64,000 nt of DNA from Craterostigma plantagineum (Eukaryota > Streptophyta > Magnoliopsida > Lamiales > Linderniaceae), in assembly GCA_027422505.1 (NCBI GenBank), contig JAPQWV010000329.1, forward strand, positions 124,001 to 188,000, written 5' to 3'. Made by a program: the position numbers and the translations under genes. The notes below the pieces were generated by a model. That model was given only the letters and a program-made list of their open reading frames with translations, did no database searches and had not been told where the DNA came from. Positions within the stretch are counted from its first letter, which is position 1. Each line of letters opens with the position of its first letter. Of the stretch, positions 45,515-58,066 are shown in pieces.

Positions 45515-45620
45515 GCAAAAGAAGATACGTCCGGCTAAAGACGGTAAAGTAAGCGCTTCTTGGGATGCAACCCAGGTATTTTCATTTATGTTTTAACATT
45601 AGTTTAGTTAAAAAAAAACC

Positions 45621-45928
45621 GTTCACGGCCATGTCCTTAAGGACTCACAGACGTGACAATCCTACTTTCGCACACTGTCCCGTTTCACGGCCTACGGCTT
45701 AAGCCATCACGGCCGCGATGGTAAGCGGGGTCTTTTCAAGTACTCTACCACTGGTCACGGCCCAAGGTGTACACCTTCAAGTCCGTGACACTTACGGACC
45801 CAAAAAACATTGAAGTACCTCACTATGCTTTGTCACGGCCAGAAGCTTAAGCTTCACGACCGTGACTTCGTCCAGTGGCTCATACTGTCTCGTGTCACGG
45901 CCAGAAGCTTACGCTTCACGGCCGTGAC
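45621..45928. repeat. Five hairpin units with shared arms and different inner palindromes
   Basis: Each unit is TCACGGCC-like arm, inner palindrome, GGCCGTGA-like arm, about 35 bp. Inner palindromes: GTCCTTAAGGAC (45633-45644), GGCTTAAGCC (45696-45705), AAGGTGTACACCTT (45764-45777), GAAGCTTAAGCTTC (45842-45855), GAAGCTTACGCTTC (45904-45917, two mismatches forming a TTAC loop). The last unit has perfect 9-bp arms (45894-45902 with 45920-45928). The inner sequences are mostly unrelated but each is self-complementary. Confidence 0.85.
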
Positions 45929-45971
45929 GCTTATGTTTTTTTGACATAAAATAAAATAAGATAAAGATCGT

Positions 45972-46034
45972 TTCTTCTTTCTATCTTTTCTATTTTTCCT
46001 CTCTTTCTCCCTCTTTCTCTCTCTCTCTCTCTTG
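45972..46034. repeat. Pyrimidine (CT) microsatellite
   Basis: TTTCT/CTCT-rich tract ending in seven CT units (about 46017-46032). Confidence 0.9.
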
Positions 46035-46782
46035 CGACTTCTCCTCACAAAATCAACCACCACCCAAAAACACCTTAAATCTCTGACCACCACCTACTAA
46101 CGCCGACCACCGTGCCACCACACCCGACACCGTAGAACCTCCCTAAGCCTCCATAACCCACAATCTTTTAAGCTCGCAAGGTATGAATCATTCTCAACCC
46201 TAACTAATTGCATATTTTGGGAATCTCGTCGAATATATTTGTCCTTGGATATGAACATGCTTTTCTTCGTCTAGTACATGTATAATTAATATGGGCATGC
46301 TCAATTCGTTGATTTGAACCACGAATTCTCGATTTTTTCGACGAACCCTAACTTTCAAATTTGGGGATTTCCGTATTCGGGTCAAATTTGGTGCTTTTCT
46401 CGCTCTTTTATTGATAGATACATGCTAATAACACCTTAGATATGCTTAATTTGTTGCTTTCTTTCATCAATTTTGAATTCTTGGATGCAAAACCTAATTT
46501 CGAAATTTGCGAATTTTTGGAATTTGGTGGCGAAACTTGTTGCTTCTAAGGGCTATTCAACTTTAATCTAATCATATGATGTCTAAAGTATGCTAGGTTG
46601 GTCATTATCTAACTTGAGATGCATACGTTAAATTACCCGTTACATGCTCGATGAAATGCCTCTTCGAATTTTCATGTGTTAATGAATCATAACGTGTCTT
46701 TTGTCGCAATTTTGGTCGAGTCGAGCTGCTTTGAATTTAATTACTGTAGTTCCGTTAAGCTCACATACATTTTCTAGGTATT

Positions 46783-46909
46783 ATGGGTCGAAGCTGCTCC
46801 ACCGCTCAGCGTGACCCAGCCTCACGGTCGCTGGTTCGTCAAAGGCGATGTGGGACCACACCAACACTGCTAGTTGCTATCCAACAGTTTAATGATGAGG
46901 CTCAGACGG
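46783..46909 (+). pseudogene. Athila-2 post-pol ORF, piece 1
   Basis: ATG at 46783 opens MGRSCSTAQRDPASRSLVRQ and runs to FNDEAQT, where a solo LTR is inserted. Removing it and one GACGG restores QTAQYNRLKAMEFIPMDL in frame, so the ORF was intact when hit. Confidence 0.8.
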
Positions 46910-49603
46910 TGTAATACCCGTAAAATTTATACGTGATTACTTCAATAATATTCGAAATGTACGGAATCGAATTTCTAACAAGAAACGATTTCTTTTCGAA
47001 ACGAGCCCAAAATTTACAATTGGGCCCGGAAAATTTAAATGGACCAAAAATTTATTTATGGGCCAAATGAAGAAAATAATGGCCCAAAATAAAAGGTTTG
47101 GAGTTGGGTCCTTTAATAAAATTTAATTGGGCAAAAACAAGAAGTGAAAGCCCAAATAAATAAATAACTTGAAATAATAATAATATATAATTAAAATGGC
47201 CTCATCATCACCTAAACAACACACCAAATCCTAATCCTCTAAAAACAAAACCTAATCACCTAATGTAAAATAAAAAAAAACAACTAAATATCTAAAATCA
47301 AAACCTAATCACCTAATACTCCATGAGGACATCTATAAATAGAGGATGAGAGGAAGAGTTAGGAGGAGAGAGGAAAAAGGGAGAGGCTGAGAGAGAGAGG
47401 GAGAGAGGGAAAGAAAGAAAAAGGGAGAAAGAAGGGAAGGAAAAAAAAAAAGGGAGGAGAAAAAAAAACCGCGAACACGTGGAGGAGCTCGGGATTGAAG
47501 TTCGTGGGACGGGATCAAGCAAAAAAATAACCATAACGTAGTCTCTACGGACGTAAGGTAGGTGAAGATCACCTACATACGTAAACAATATTAGGATTTG
47601 TGAATTTTACGTGTATTGCATGTTATTCATCGAATTCTTCGTGTTTATGTGATAATAATAATTTGCTTACATGAATTTTTCGTTGGTTAGCTTAGGGAGC
47701 ATGAGATTGAGAAATTTTAGAACTATGAATATTTGGAAATAGGGATAGAGGACTTTAGATTAAGAGGATAGAGCAAAACTAGGGGAGAATTAGGGTTTTT
47801 AGGGTTTTCTTTATCCATTTCGGCCAAGAGGTTCAAAAATTCATATCTGACAATCTAGACCTCGGATTACAAATTCCTTTTGAAAGAATTAAGATTTGCA
47901 AGTCCTTTATGTGTGGTAACAATTTCAGGTCCATCGGACATCGTTTACTTTGTGATCATTGAGAAATCCGAAACTGTCGCAAAACAGCCGTCTAAAATAG
48001 TTATTTTTAAAATTTTGGGACTTAATCGAAATTTTACAAAATCCAGGGAGTCTGTGTTGTAAAATTCCGAATAGGGGATTAAAAATTTTGTTGGGGTTAT
48101 TAATTAAATATTTAGAAATTTTTGGGGCTTAAATAAATAATCATTAAATTTGGTTGGGGTCAAAATTAAATATTTAGAAATTTTTGGGGATTAAATAAAT
48201 AATCTTCAAAAATTGGTTGGGGTTAAAAATTGAGTTTTTGAAACTCGCGGACTAAAAATAAATATTATAAAATTTTGGTTGGGGTGAATTGTATAAAGAT
48301 CGAAAGTTTATGAAATTAAATAAATAATAAAATTTTGGTTAGGGATCTATATGATTGCAGAATTCCCGAGGAAACTAGATAAATATTATTATTAAAGTCA
48401 ATTGGGGCCTTTGCGCAATTCTTCGGAAATTCTGAGGTATTAAATAAATATTAAATATTTCGGTCGGGGTTTAATTATAAAATTTCGGAAAATTTTCCAA
48501 GTACCAAATAAATATTAAGTATCTCGGCAAGGGTTAAATGGAGAATTTTCAAAAGTCTTGGGGCTAAATAATTATTAAAAATATTCGGCTGGGGATTTTC
48601 AAAGGTTTCGGAGCAAAAATTGTAATTTCTGAAAATTTGATATAGTGCTGAAAATAATTTTAAATTTGGGAAAGTTGATATTTTGGAACTTAAACTAAAG
48701 CTGGCGTTGGGGTGAAATCAGAGTCGTGAGGTAGAAAGAATTAAACTTAGAACTTTTAGTATAAGATCGAGAGGGAGTTCGGTGGTTACGGTTTCGGGCC
48801 GATTAAAAATCGGAATGCGGGCTTTTGGCCCGAATTATTTGTTGAGTGTTGATTCTTGGAATCGGGCCGAGCTGATACCTCGGGCCGATATGTAATATAG
48901 AATGAGTAAAGGATATGTTATATGTTGCATTTTTATTTGCACGGCATTTGCATACACGTGTTACGAGGGGAGTGCGGAGTCATGAGAGTATTGTACGGAG
49001 AAGTGAGTGAGATGGTTTATGAATGAGAAATGGTAGATGAGTTGTATGAGTGAGGTTAGGACTAAGGCGCAGTTTATATGGAGGGAGTGGGGCCTCCCGA
49101 GCTACTGACCCCTTGTGGGGAGTGGGGCCTTCCGAGCTACGGACCCCTGCGCGCGCGTGTTGCCTTTAGTACCTAAGCTTCGGGCCCTGATGTGATGTGA
49201 TGAAATGAGATATGAGAAAAGAGTCGAGCGTGTATTTTGTGAGTTATGTCGGGATTGGGGTGTGAGAGCATTTGCATTGCATGTTTTCATCTAATGGGCA
49301 AAAGCTCAGGGTTTACGTATGTAGGTGAGGCGGCTGATGGCGGTGACTCCACGGTCTTTTGAGTGCGGGGCAGTACATGGAACGAGACCTGTGGAGTATT
49401 TTCAGTCATGTTTCGGGCTTCGGTCTAATACAATAATGTTTGTGTTGTAAAACATTTTTTATTTACGGGTTTAGACTTTTGGGCTTCGGCCCAGTACTTG
49501 AATATTATTATGTAATAAAAAAGTTTTTTATTAAATGGGCTTTCCGCTGCATACGCTGCGTAAAACCCGCCAAAATACGTATTTAAGAAGTAGGATCGTT
49601 ACA
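46910..49603 (+). mobile_element. Solo LTR-D (Gypsy, chromovirus-like)
   Basis: 2,694 bp, TGTAATACCCG start and GATCGTTACA end, flanked by perfect GACGG (46905-46909, 49604-49608). There is no interior, so it is a product of LTR-LTR recombination. Its start matches that of Gypsy-B LTRs, and it shares CTCCACGG…TTTTGAG and ACATGGA…GACCTGTGGAG with them, so it is a distant relative. It contains a TATA-like CTATAAATAGAGG (47333), a purine tract (47345-47470), and degenerate ~60-bp units (48090-48620) of TTAAATAAATAA and TTGGTTGGGG. Confidence 0.95.
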
Positions 49604-50162
49604 GACGGCACAGTACAACAGGCTGAAGGCCATGGAGTTCATCCCCATGGACCTAATTGACCACGAGATGCCGGCGAAGCACCACATCGAACAGCAAGTC
49701 GCCAAGTACCTGTCGCGCAGCGGATGGGCGACCTTCTTCCACATCGACGAACCGGCGTACAAAGAGCTGACGTTGGAAACCCTTTCCACCTTCTCCCACG
49801 AAGAGTACGGCGTGAAAACGGTAAAGTTTTTAGCATTTATGAGGAGCATACGGTGGACGTCGATGATTTTTATTGGGCGATAGAAGTGCCAGTGCCATAT
49901 TTCGGACTCGACGCACCGTTCCTAGACAAGCAATACAAGGACTACCTCCAACGTCCGGTGGACAGACTCGCTTGCTCGGTCGACATCGCACGCCTAGGCG
50001 AGCTAGAATTCGGCGTAAAGACCTCAAGGCCTCTTCGCTTAGGAGCCCAGGCCTATGCTACATCCACAGACTTTTGATGACATCGCTCACACCGAGGAAC
50101 GACTCGCAGGGAGCGATCCTGCTCCGTGATCTATTTTACTTAGCCAAGATACAGCGAGGTGA
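49604..50162 (+). pseudogene. Athila-2 post-pol ORF, piece 2
   Basis: RLKAMEFIPMDLIDHEM, LSRSGWATFFHIDEPAYKELTLETLSTFSHEEYGVKT is the signature of the Athila ORF that follows or precedes pol (Pfam ATHILA ORF-1 / plant transposon protein type, named from memory). A shift at about 49820 leads to FSIYEEHTVDVDDFYWAIEVPVP, DKQYKDYLQRPVD, and another to RDLFYLAKIQRGD, where solo LTR-F is inserted. It has been called env-like; no signal peptide or membrane span is seen here. Confidence 0.8.
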
Positions 50163-53100
50163 TGTAGCACCCGAGTCCTCGTGAATAGTAAGGCCAATAA
50201 ATTTTCGTAAATGATGACTGTGATTATGCGCATTTCGTGAAATTATTTCGTGCTCGTGTGAATTATGTGAAATCTGCATGTTAAAATGTGCGCTTGATTA
50301 TTTGGTAAATTCGGTGCATTTAATTTGCACTGTAAGACTTCGAATTTAATTAGGGATTTTCAAAAATAGACCAAGGAAAATGGAGGAATTAATACAATTT
50401 ATAATAGGAATTGGACCATAGTTAAAATTGGGCTAAATTTAAACATGTGGCCCAATCCATGAGAAATTATATGTGAGACAAAGTCCCTTAAAATGGGGGG
50501 GAGTTCACGTTGGAACAAATCCCATCACCATACCTTTTGCTAAAATATCTACCTAAAACCCATTAAACTCTCAAAACACACTTAGCAAGAAAAGAATCGA
50601 AGGTGCAACGAAGGAAGAAAGGAGAAACCGAAATAAATTCAAGAAAAGCTTGGAAGTAGGTATGAGTTCTTACCATGGCTTTATATTTTATTCCAAGCAA
50701 AAACATACCCTATAAGCACGGGAATATCTTAGGCTAGGATTGTGCGGATATAATTATCAAAAGTATATCTTCGCACCTTAACGTTGTACCATTAATCTTA
50801 TATATTAACTTGTTTAGGATATTAGAGTACGAAAATATGTGTAAGACGTGTTATTAAGTTCGAAGCTTAGGGTTCTTGAAGTTTTTAGGGTATTCAATGA
50901 CTTCTTGAAAAAGGGGACGGTTAGATCGAAGTATTTTAGGTTGGCGAGTCAAAAAGTGTTTTTGGTAGGAATGGAGTCGTGAAGTGTAAACTTCGCGAAC
51001 TCTAGTTCGCGAACCCTAGGCATGATGAGGTTCGCAAACTCCATAAAAGTCGCGAATTGATCGAAGTTGGCGAACCTAGAGACTTTGCGAATTGGGGTCG
51101 TGAAATAAGGGTTTCGCGAACATGGTTCGCGAATCCTTGGTAAAAGGAGGATTGCGAACTCTAAAGCTTCACATGCATGAGTTCGCGAACTCTAGAAGAG
51201 ATAAAAATTCACGAACCCTAGGTGAAAAGAGAATTTGCGAACTCTAAGGATTCGCATACACGGATTCGTGGAATGAATGCTGAGATGTTTCGCGAATTAG
51301 GCTAAGCCATGGATCACGAACCCACAATGAATTTCACGAATTATATTTGAAACTAGCCACTTCACGAATTGAGTACGTTTGCGAATCAAGATACAAAGGT
51401 AGGTAGAATTCGCGAACCATGCAAGGCGTTTCGCGAATTGAGGTAAGTTTGGCGAATTAAGAGAAGTTGAAAACTTAGCTTCGGCCATGTAGAATTTGCG
51501 AACTAGGAAACTTTGCGGATTAGGGTTCGCGAAATGAAAAGTTCGCGAATCCTAAATTGAGAGGTACATTTCGCGAACCATGAAGCCGCAAACCTCATTT
51601 GCGAGTTCACACAAGTCGCGAACCCAAATTGGTACACACTTCACGGGCCGAACTTTGCGAATCCAATTAGGAATTTAGAGATAATTCGCGAACTATAAAA
51701 TAAGGATTTCGCACACGAGTTCGCGAGGTGTAGACTTCGCGAATTAGAACTCCACGAATTGAACCCCTTAGATGAAACGATTCAAGTTATAAAAAAAAAA
51801 CAAAAATAGCTAGACGGTGTCCTCCATCGCCTTTTGAGGAAAAATATTTTCGCACCATTTATTCAGAAAAATATTCCAATTCCAATGAACATAGGCTCTT
51901 TCAACGCCTGATCATAATTTGCCTATCGGTGTCCTCAGGGCCAATTTTCGGTATAGGTAGACGTTGCATTCGATAGAATTTTGGTACGAAAATTTACGTA
52001 GCCAACTGATATAATTTATAGACTGACTTTATAGCCTGTTCGAGTTTAAAGGATGAAATATTAGGAAATTCACCAGACCGGCTAGCAAATAGCTTATGGA
52101 CGAATTTTATGAACTTCATGAACTTCATAAAATTCCCTAAGTCAAGGGAGATGTACCAAGTTAACTAGGACTTCTAAAGATATTTATAACCAAGGAAAAT
52201 ACCTAAGTCAGTACGTAATTAATTAATTTAGAATAGTGTCCTAACGATACTATTCTATGTCTAAGGTTTGGACTTAGGACAATACCCGGGTCAGGTAGCG
52301 GCTAATCCACGGACGCCAGGTAAGTAGAAATCCAACTACAACACATAACTTGTGTGCTATATGTATATGTGACTATGTGCCTACGTGGTTTCGTGATTAC
52401 GTGAATTTATCGTTTCGCTTTCATGTGGTAAGCATAAGTTGCATTTGGTTGCATATGCATGCTCATGTGCACGCACGAACTCATGGGGAAGGGTCATGGG
52501 ATAGAGTGTGCATGGTGATATGTCGCTTGTACGCGACGAGGACTTGCCGATGTGGGCAAGTGTGTCGACTCATAGTTGAGTCAGTGGCTGTCTACTATGC
52601 TACCAGGGCGGCGTTTAGCGTCGTCGTACTATTATTGTAAATATATATATTGGTATCCTATGGATAGGATTTGGGCATGGCCCATGGCGGTAAGGTGCGA
52701 CCTGGAGGGTGCGACCTGAGGGTATAAGCGGCACCGGGTGGAACCCGGTGTAGGCAACCTCAGCGTAGGCTACCAGCGTGAGCGACCGCCGGACAGTCGG
52801 GGACGACCGGGTTCATATGGCGACCTAGGGGAACGACGTGCATCCTAGGGTTCGGCCATCCGGCGTGGACCGCTGTCGTATTGTCCTGAGGGACGTGAGC
52901 TCTTGTGGTGCATAGTAAGATTAGCCGAGGGCCCTGAGTTTTACTAGTGCGAGTACTAGGTGCATCCGCGCGGATTGCCCTTGCATAGAAATAATGCATC
53001 GGCAGGGTTTGCCTTTGCGGGGAAAGGGACACGTGCATACATGCATGATTTCTGCTTACTGAGCCTCGGTGGCTCATTCTTTATGTTATGTGTTGTAGGC

Positions 53101-53436
53101 GCCAGCGAGCACGGTACGTGATCGCGTTAGATGACAAGGCAAATCTTGTGGAGCTTCGCGCTGCTTTTGGGGTGGACGTGTGTGTATGGATGACGACCTG
53201 TGAGGCCGGGCGCATAGGAGCCTTTTGCTGTGCCGACACACCTCGTCCTCGTAGTTAGATCATGTCTGGAACTTAGTGTTCGACATGTATTCTTTTGTCT
53301 TGTATAGAACAATGTTCCATTCCATAAATGAAAAATGAAAAATTTGTACGCATTTTCGGTGCACTTCTTTACTTACAAACTCGCTAGGCACGTAGAAATG
53401 CACTAGGTTAGGCGGTTAGGAAGTCGGGTCGTGACA
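50163..53436 (+). mobile_element. Solo LTR-F (same family as Gypsy-C)
   Basis: 3,274 bp from TGTAGCACCCGAG to GGTCGTGACA with perfect GGTGA duplications (50158-50162, 53437-53441). Same ends and same CGGACGCCAGGTAAGT… block (52312) as Gypsy-C's LTR and 60835-63070. It was inserted independently of LTR-D in the same ORF. The central TTCGCGAA-type array is at 50975-51770. Confidence 0.95.
50975..51770. repeat. TTCGCGAA-type array, copy 2
   Basis: TTCGCGAACTC, TTCGCGAATT, TTGCGAAC and similar every 15-40 bases. In this copy the full palindrome TTCGCGAA is more frequent than in copy 1. Confidence 0.9.
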
Positions 53437-54083
53437 GGTGAAGAACTCCATTTAGGGATGGCCCTTGCCTACGCATTCAGTGCCCAGGCAGAAACCCGGA
53501 CCCACGGGAAGATCGCTGTGGGGGCACTAGTCACCAAGGTCGTCTAGGGCATACATTACTGGCCGTTGAACCCACCCGTGATGGAGGTTGTCGGTGCGCG
53601 CAACCCACTGAACGAGGAGATGCTGGTCAAGATGGAGATGCTCGTGAAGGCGCCCGCCTTGACTCATGCAAACAAGGTGTACGATTGGCACGAGATGTAC
53701 CGTGGTAAGACGGACCACGACGACGTCCCCACTGACCAGCAGTACATCGTCGGGCCTTCATATTCTTCCAGATACCACAGGGTGAGTCGACCAGCGTCAC
53801 CTCATACGCATCAATAGCGGACCTCGAAGCACTGCGCCAGGAGATGATGAGCATGAATGCCGACGCACTGCAACGCGACGCAGTAGCCCGGAGCTTTAAT
53901 AAAGAGACTTGGCGCCGACATGAAGAGTACGAGCGCCGGAACGAGGAAGCCCACCGCCGGTACCATGAGGAGTAGGAGCGCTATGATCGGGCCCTTCAAG
54001 CAATGGACGTCGCGATCAAGCTTACACAAGAGTGGCTGTCGTACCTTCGCCAGAGGCCACCCTCATCGCCACCACCCCCTTAG
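53437..54083 (+). pseudogene. Athila-2 post-pol ORF, piece 3
   Basis: Three frames carry parts: GMALAYAFSAQAET, GIHYWPLNPPVMEVVGARNPLNEEMLVKMEML (53527-53817), then IADLEALRQEMMSMNADALQRDAVARSFNKETWRRHEEYERRNEEAHRRYHEE, a highly charged probable coiled coil ending at LRQRPPSSPPPP and a stop at about 54081. The coiled coil at the C-terminus is a common trait of Athila post-pol ORFs. Confidence 0.7.
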
Positions 54084-55755
54084 TGACGCTTTCTTTTATT
54101 TTTTTTTCTTTTCATTAGACATTTCGTTTGCTTGAGTAGTCGTTTGTGTCTATTTTGATTTTGTTTATGCCTATGATGTTTGTAACTATGTCTAGATTAA
54201 TCTATGACTTCTCTCTTTTTACGTCATTCTCCCTTTAATTAGGGCAGGATACACATAATGTGTTACTACATTTTTTCAAGGGGAGTTTCGTTCTCTTAAA
54301 CCTTGGTTTCCCTTTCATTTATTCAATTTTTACGTTGAGAACTACGTACGTCTTCAACATGGGGAGGGGAAATTAGGTTTGAGAAACTATGTGACGTGAA
54401 ATTTTTTTTATGATGTGTCCGCGAGTTATCAATTTCTTCATAAAGGCATGAATGATTGAAATCAGGCATGATTGTTTGCATCTATCTCGAGTTGGTCTGT
54501 ATCTTTATGAAATCTTGTGAGCGATTAGGATATGCATGATTGATTGAATCGTGTCTGCCTGAATAGATATAGAGTTGCTTTGAGAGATTCGTACACATAA
54601 CCCATTTGCGTTATGAGAGTTGAGCCTGACGAGCTTATGCTCATTTTTCATGGATGTGTGATGTGCCTAGTCTATATCTCTCTAGAACTTGACTGTCTGA
54701 TACGTATTGAAACTATTTTTGGTCCATTAGTATGGAAATGATGAGGGCATTAGGAAATACGTCCATGACCAAATTTCCCAACCACGAATAATCCCCTTAG
54801 TTAGCCACTTGAGCCTGAGCCTATTCGTTTCTTATCTCGTAAGGTATAAAAGCCACTGACCCGAATAAGCCTCTAGAGATTATCTGAACTCGAGTTGATT
54901 AGAATAGAGCAGATGTCGAACCTGAGGGTTATTGCTTTAATGTCTGATTTAAGTGTTCTTCTCTTTTATTTGATGAAATGACTCGATCCTACTTGACCAT
55001 TTTCTGAAATGACCCGATCCCTTGCATTAGCCTGCCCATAAACCTTTTGCAAGATATAGGTTTTGGTAATAAGTATCCCTAGGTACATAGCATTCGCTGT
55101 GACGATGTATTCTTTCCGACAGAAGCCAAACCTTGATGTTTAGGGAATAAGGGCAGTGCACAAAATCAGATCGTAACTAAGGTGAAAGGGCAGAAAATGA
55201 AAGGGAACTGAGTTGAGAGGGCTGAAAAAAGTTTAGGATTTCAGAGCGAGAATGTTGAGTCTTATGTCGGGGCATGTGACTGTCAGTTTGATCATGCTAT
55301 ATTCCTTGAGTTTACGCTTATGTGTCCTAGCTTTAAGATTACGTGTGTCAGTGTCTATGCTTGTTACATCAGTATTATTTGATCCCATGTCGGCCGAAAA
55401 AGACCCTCAGATTTACGCTTGCCACCTTAAGTAGAAGATATGCGATTAACATGCAAGCCTATGGTAGGGGTTGGACTAGCGCACGATTTGGGCGATTCAC
55501 TGATATACTAGCCTATACACTGAGTGATTTGAGCGAATCCTTGCGAAGTATGAGTCTTGATTGGTAGTGCTAAGGAAGTTCAGGTTGATAGGTGCCGATC
55601 ATTAGTGTACAGTCCATGATTGTTTGCTTGATTCCATTTTGTGCTTTCTAGATATGATGATAAGTTGCGAACAACTGTGTCGTTATCCTGATTGGATGCT
55701 TTTTCTGACTTCTAACTTACTTGAGGACAAACAAATGCTTAAGTGTGGGGAGGTT
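54084..55755 (+). other. Athila-2 3' untranslated region
   Basis: No ORF. Matches 13570-15033 of Athila-1 over most of its length. Internal purine run ATGGGGAGGGGAAATTAGG (54360-54378); terminal purine tract AAGTGTGGGGAGG (55741-55753). Confidence 0.85.
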
Positions 55756-57225
55756 TGATAAACGTATCTTAATACGTTTATTTCAGTATTTATTTGAGTT
55801 ATAATAGAGCTTTCCTAATCATTTTATGCGCTTAATCAATCTATTTATACCTATTTTGATATTGAAGTACTTTAAGACGGCTTTCGGGCGAAAAGAAGCA
55901 AAAACGAGGCAAAACGGAGCAAATATGAAGATACGAGTTACGTGTCACGGCCGTGACCCCTCATGCACAAGGCCGTGACATCAGTCAGAGAATCATACCA
56001 AGTAGTCACAGTCGGAAAGACTAATTCACCAGGCCGTGACATCGGGTAGTGAGCAACGAAGCCCAAGCATAACATTGTCACGGCCGTGAAGCCTAATGCA
56101 CCGGCCGTGAACATCGGCAGAGAGCTAGTACGACGTCATTCACGGCTGTGAACGTTAACGCACTTGGCCGTGACACATGGTAGAAGGCATCTCAAAGCAA
56201 AGCGGCGATAGTCACGGCCGTGAAGGTCCAATGCCCATGTCGTTAAGCTTGCAAAAGTCAGTATAAGAGCCCAATTTCGACTCAAAAAGAAGGAACACCT
56301 ATCAATGATAACCCTAAGCATAGAAAGACGAAGAGGCGACGCTAAGAACGGAGAATTCCACTCGAGACAAGAGACGGATCAACGATGAAATCACGCCCAA
56401 TTGAACGAGGAACGAAGATTCATCCACGCTACCATTCCAGATCCATGAGTACATCGAGATCATGATTCTTTCATCCTTGTTTCCTTAGTTCTTTCGTTGT
56501 TTCCCTTTCAATTATGAGTAGCTAATTCTCTTATGTGTTTGTGAGTAAATGAACGCTACGTTAATTCGTATTTAAGACATATGTTTATCGTGACTCGTGT
56601 GTTTTGACTATTTGTCGATCTATGATAGTGTTTCTTCGCTTTAATATGTCTATGTTTAAAGTGAATGTGTGGAAAATCATTTAGGGCGACAGATAAACAA
56701 CGATTAGACCGTTCGTAGATGATAAGATTCGAGTATAGGGCAAAAGCAAGTACTCGATCCTCACCGTTAGTAATTGTTGAATCTTAGATCCTCGCGAGCG
56801 TTTAAGGCGACATCAAATTCGTGTGTTGGTAGAAATTACTGTGATTTAGTCTTAATGACGTAGGAATGATATCTTATTGTCTTAGTCGATAGTACCTAAC
56901 GAGATTCGAATCCCGAGCACATCTTTATCATCTGAAAGTACTCTTATCAGTTTAGCATATTCTCTTAGTCTCTCGTTGATTTAGGATTGATCGGTTAGGA
57001 TAGTTCGTAAAACAACCTGCGTACTTTATTTAGGCTAGATATCGAGTCGATAGGTTATTAATAGTAATCAGTTTATTCCTCGTGTTCAATACTCGTTTAC
57101 TCACTTTACTGCACTATAAATGATAGGTCCACTGCCTATCGCACGTCGGTGATAGTAATTAAGTATTCGTTTTATTTATCAACTTGTCGCATCTGCACAT
57201 TATATTAGCACATCACGTGTCCATC
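55756..57225 (+). repeat. 3' LTR of Athila-2
   Basis: Starts TGATAAACGTATCTTAATACG, ends near GTGTCCATC (57225; expected CA is mutated). Same family as Athila-1 LTRs but clearly diverged. It has a GGCCGTGA array at 55940-56230 that is less regular. Its right edge abuts Copia-4 gag; no target duplication can be tested because the left LTR is absent. Confidence 0.9.
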
Positions 57226-58066
57226 GGAGGTCCTTAATTGTGTGCTCTTGAGTTCTCCATGCTTTGTGATGTCTTTGAGTTCTCCATCAAAATCAGAATC
57301 TTCTCCCTCCTGTATTTGTGCTGTATGATCACCTTGTCCTTTGATAGCTTTCTTGATGATCCTTCAGACTTTAGCGCGAGGGTGTTGCTTCCCACTGGTC
57401 TAGCTTCCCCCCTCTTTTCTCTACACAATTGCAGTGTTGGTTGAGACAGTCGAATAATGTGGGGATGCTGGTCTTGTCTCATCATTATTGCTGTCGATTC
57501 CCATTCTGGTTGAAGCGAGCCGAGGAACTTGATATTAATCTCCATTCATTTTTTGTTACCCCATTCATCTTTAACTCAATTTACAGAATGAGAAATCGAT
57601 GGAACGTTTCTTGTTGTCTTTCTCCTTTGATTGTCTGAAAGCGATCGTAAGATATAAGGACATTGGCCATTCTTGCCATTGTGTTGACTTCAGTACCCAT
57701 CATCATGATCCTAAGTGCGTCCCACATTTCTTTGGCACTTCCTCCGCATTCGAGCTGCATGAGGATATCATTGGGGATGGCCTGCATTAGGTATGACTTT
57801 GCGATTTGACCAGCCTTATGGCACAGTTTTTCTTCGTCGTTGTATTGGTCGATAGTCTTCAAGATCCTCTGTTCTTCTCTTGCAGGAGTGGTTGTGGTAG
57901 TGGCTGGGACTATGGTCCTTTACCAAATAGGTCCTTTGTAAATGGATTCCAGCAAGTTCTCTGAATTGTCCTTGCTCTCAATGGTGAATCTTCTATTCCA
58001 GACGACATATTCCCCATGTCTGATGACGGGAAGTCTAACATCATTTCCCATGCTTAAGGAGTCCAT
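57226..58066 (-). pseudogene. Copia-4 gag
   Basis: ATG on - at 58066: MDSLSMGNDVRLPVIRHGEY, VVWNRRFTIESKDNSENLLE, then after stops DQYNDEEKLCHKAGQIAKSYLMQAIPNDILMQLECGGSAKEMWDAL (UBN2-type Copia gag), IKGERQQETFHRFLILINEL, and a basic tail to 57234, where the Athila-2 LTR truncates it. Two or more frameshifts. Confidence 0.85.

Larger units (their letters stand above)
45515..46782 (+). other. Athila-2 integrase-to-ORF spacer
   Basis: Non-coding. It holds the hairpin series (45621-45928), a pyrimidine tract (45972-46034) and then a 5'-leader-like stretch up to the ATG at 46783. Athila elements have a long spacer here, sometimes proposed to contain a promoter or splice acceptor for the downstream ORF; the C/T tract followed by AG (46156, 46177, 46770-46778) would fit an acceptor, but this is inference. 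Confidence 0.6.
44279..57225 (+). mobile_element. Athila-2, 5'-truncated, with two solo LTRs inside
   Basis: + order: integrase, hairpin-bearing spacer, post-pol ORF (three pieces), 3' untranslated region, 3' LTR (55756-57225). Gag, protease, RT and 5' LTR are missing. Its 3' untranslated region and LTR match Athila-1, more diverged. Removing the two solo LTRs leaves about 7 kb. It retains exactly the parts Athila-1 has lost. Confidence 0.9.
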
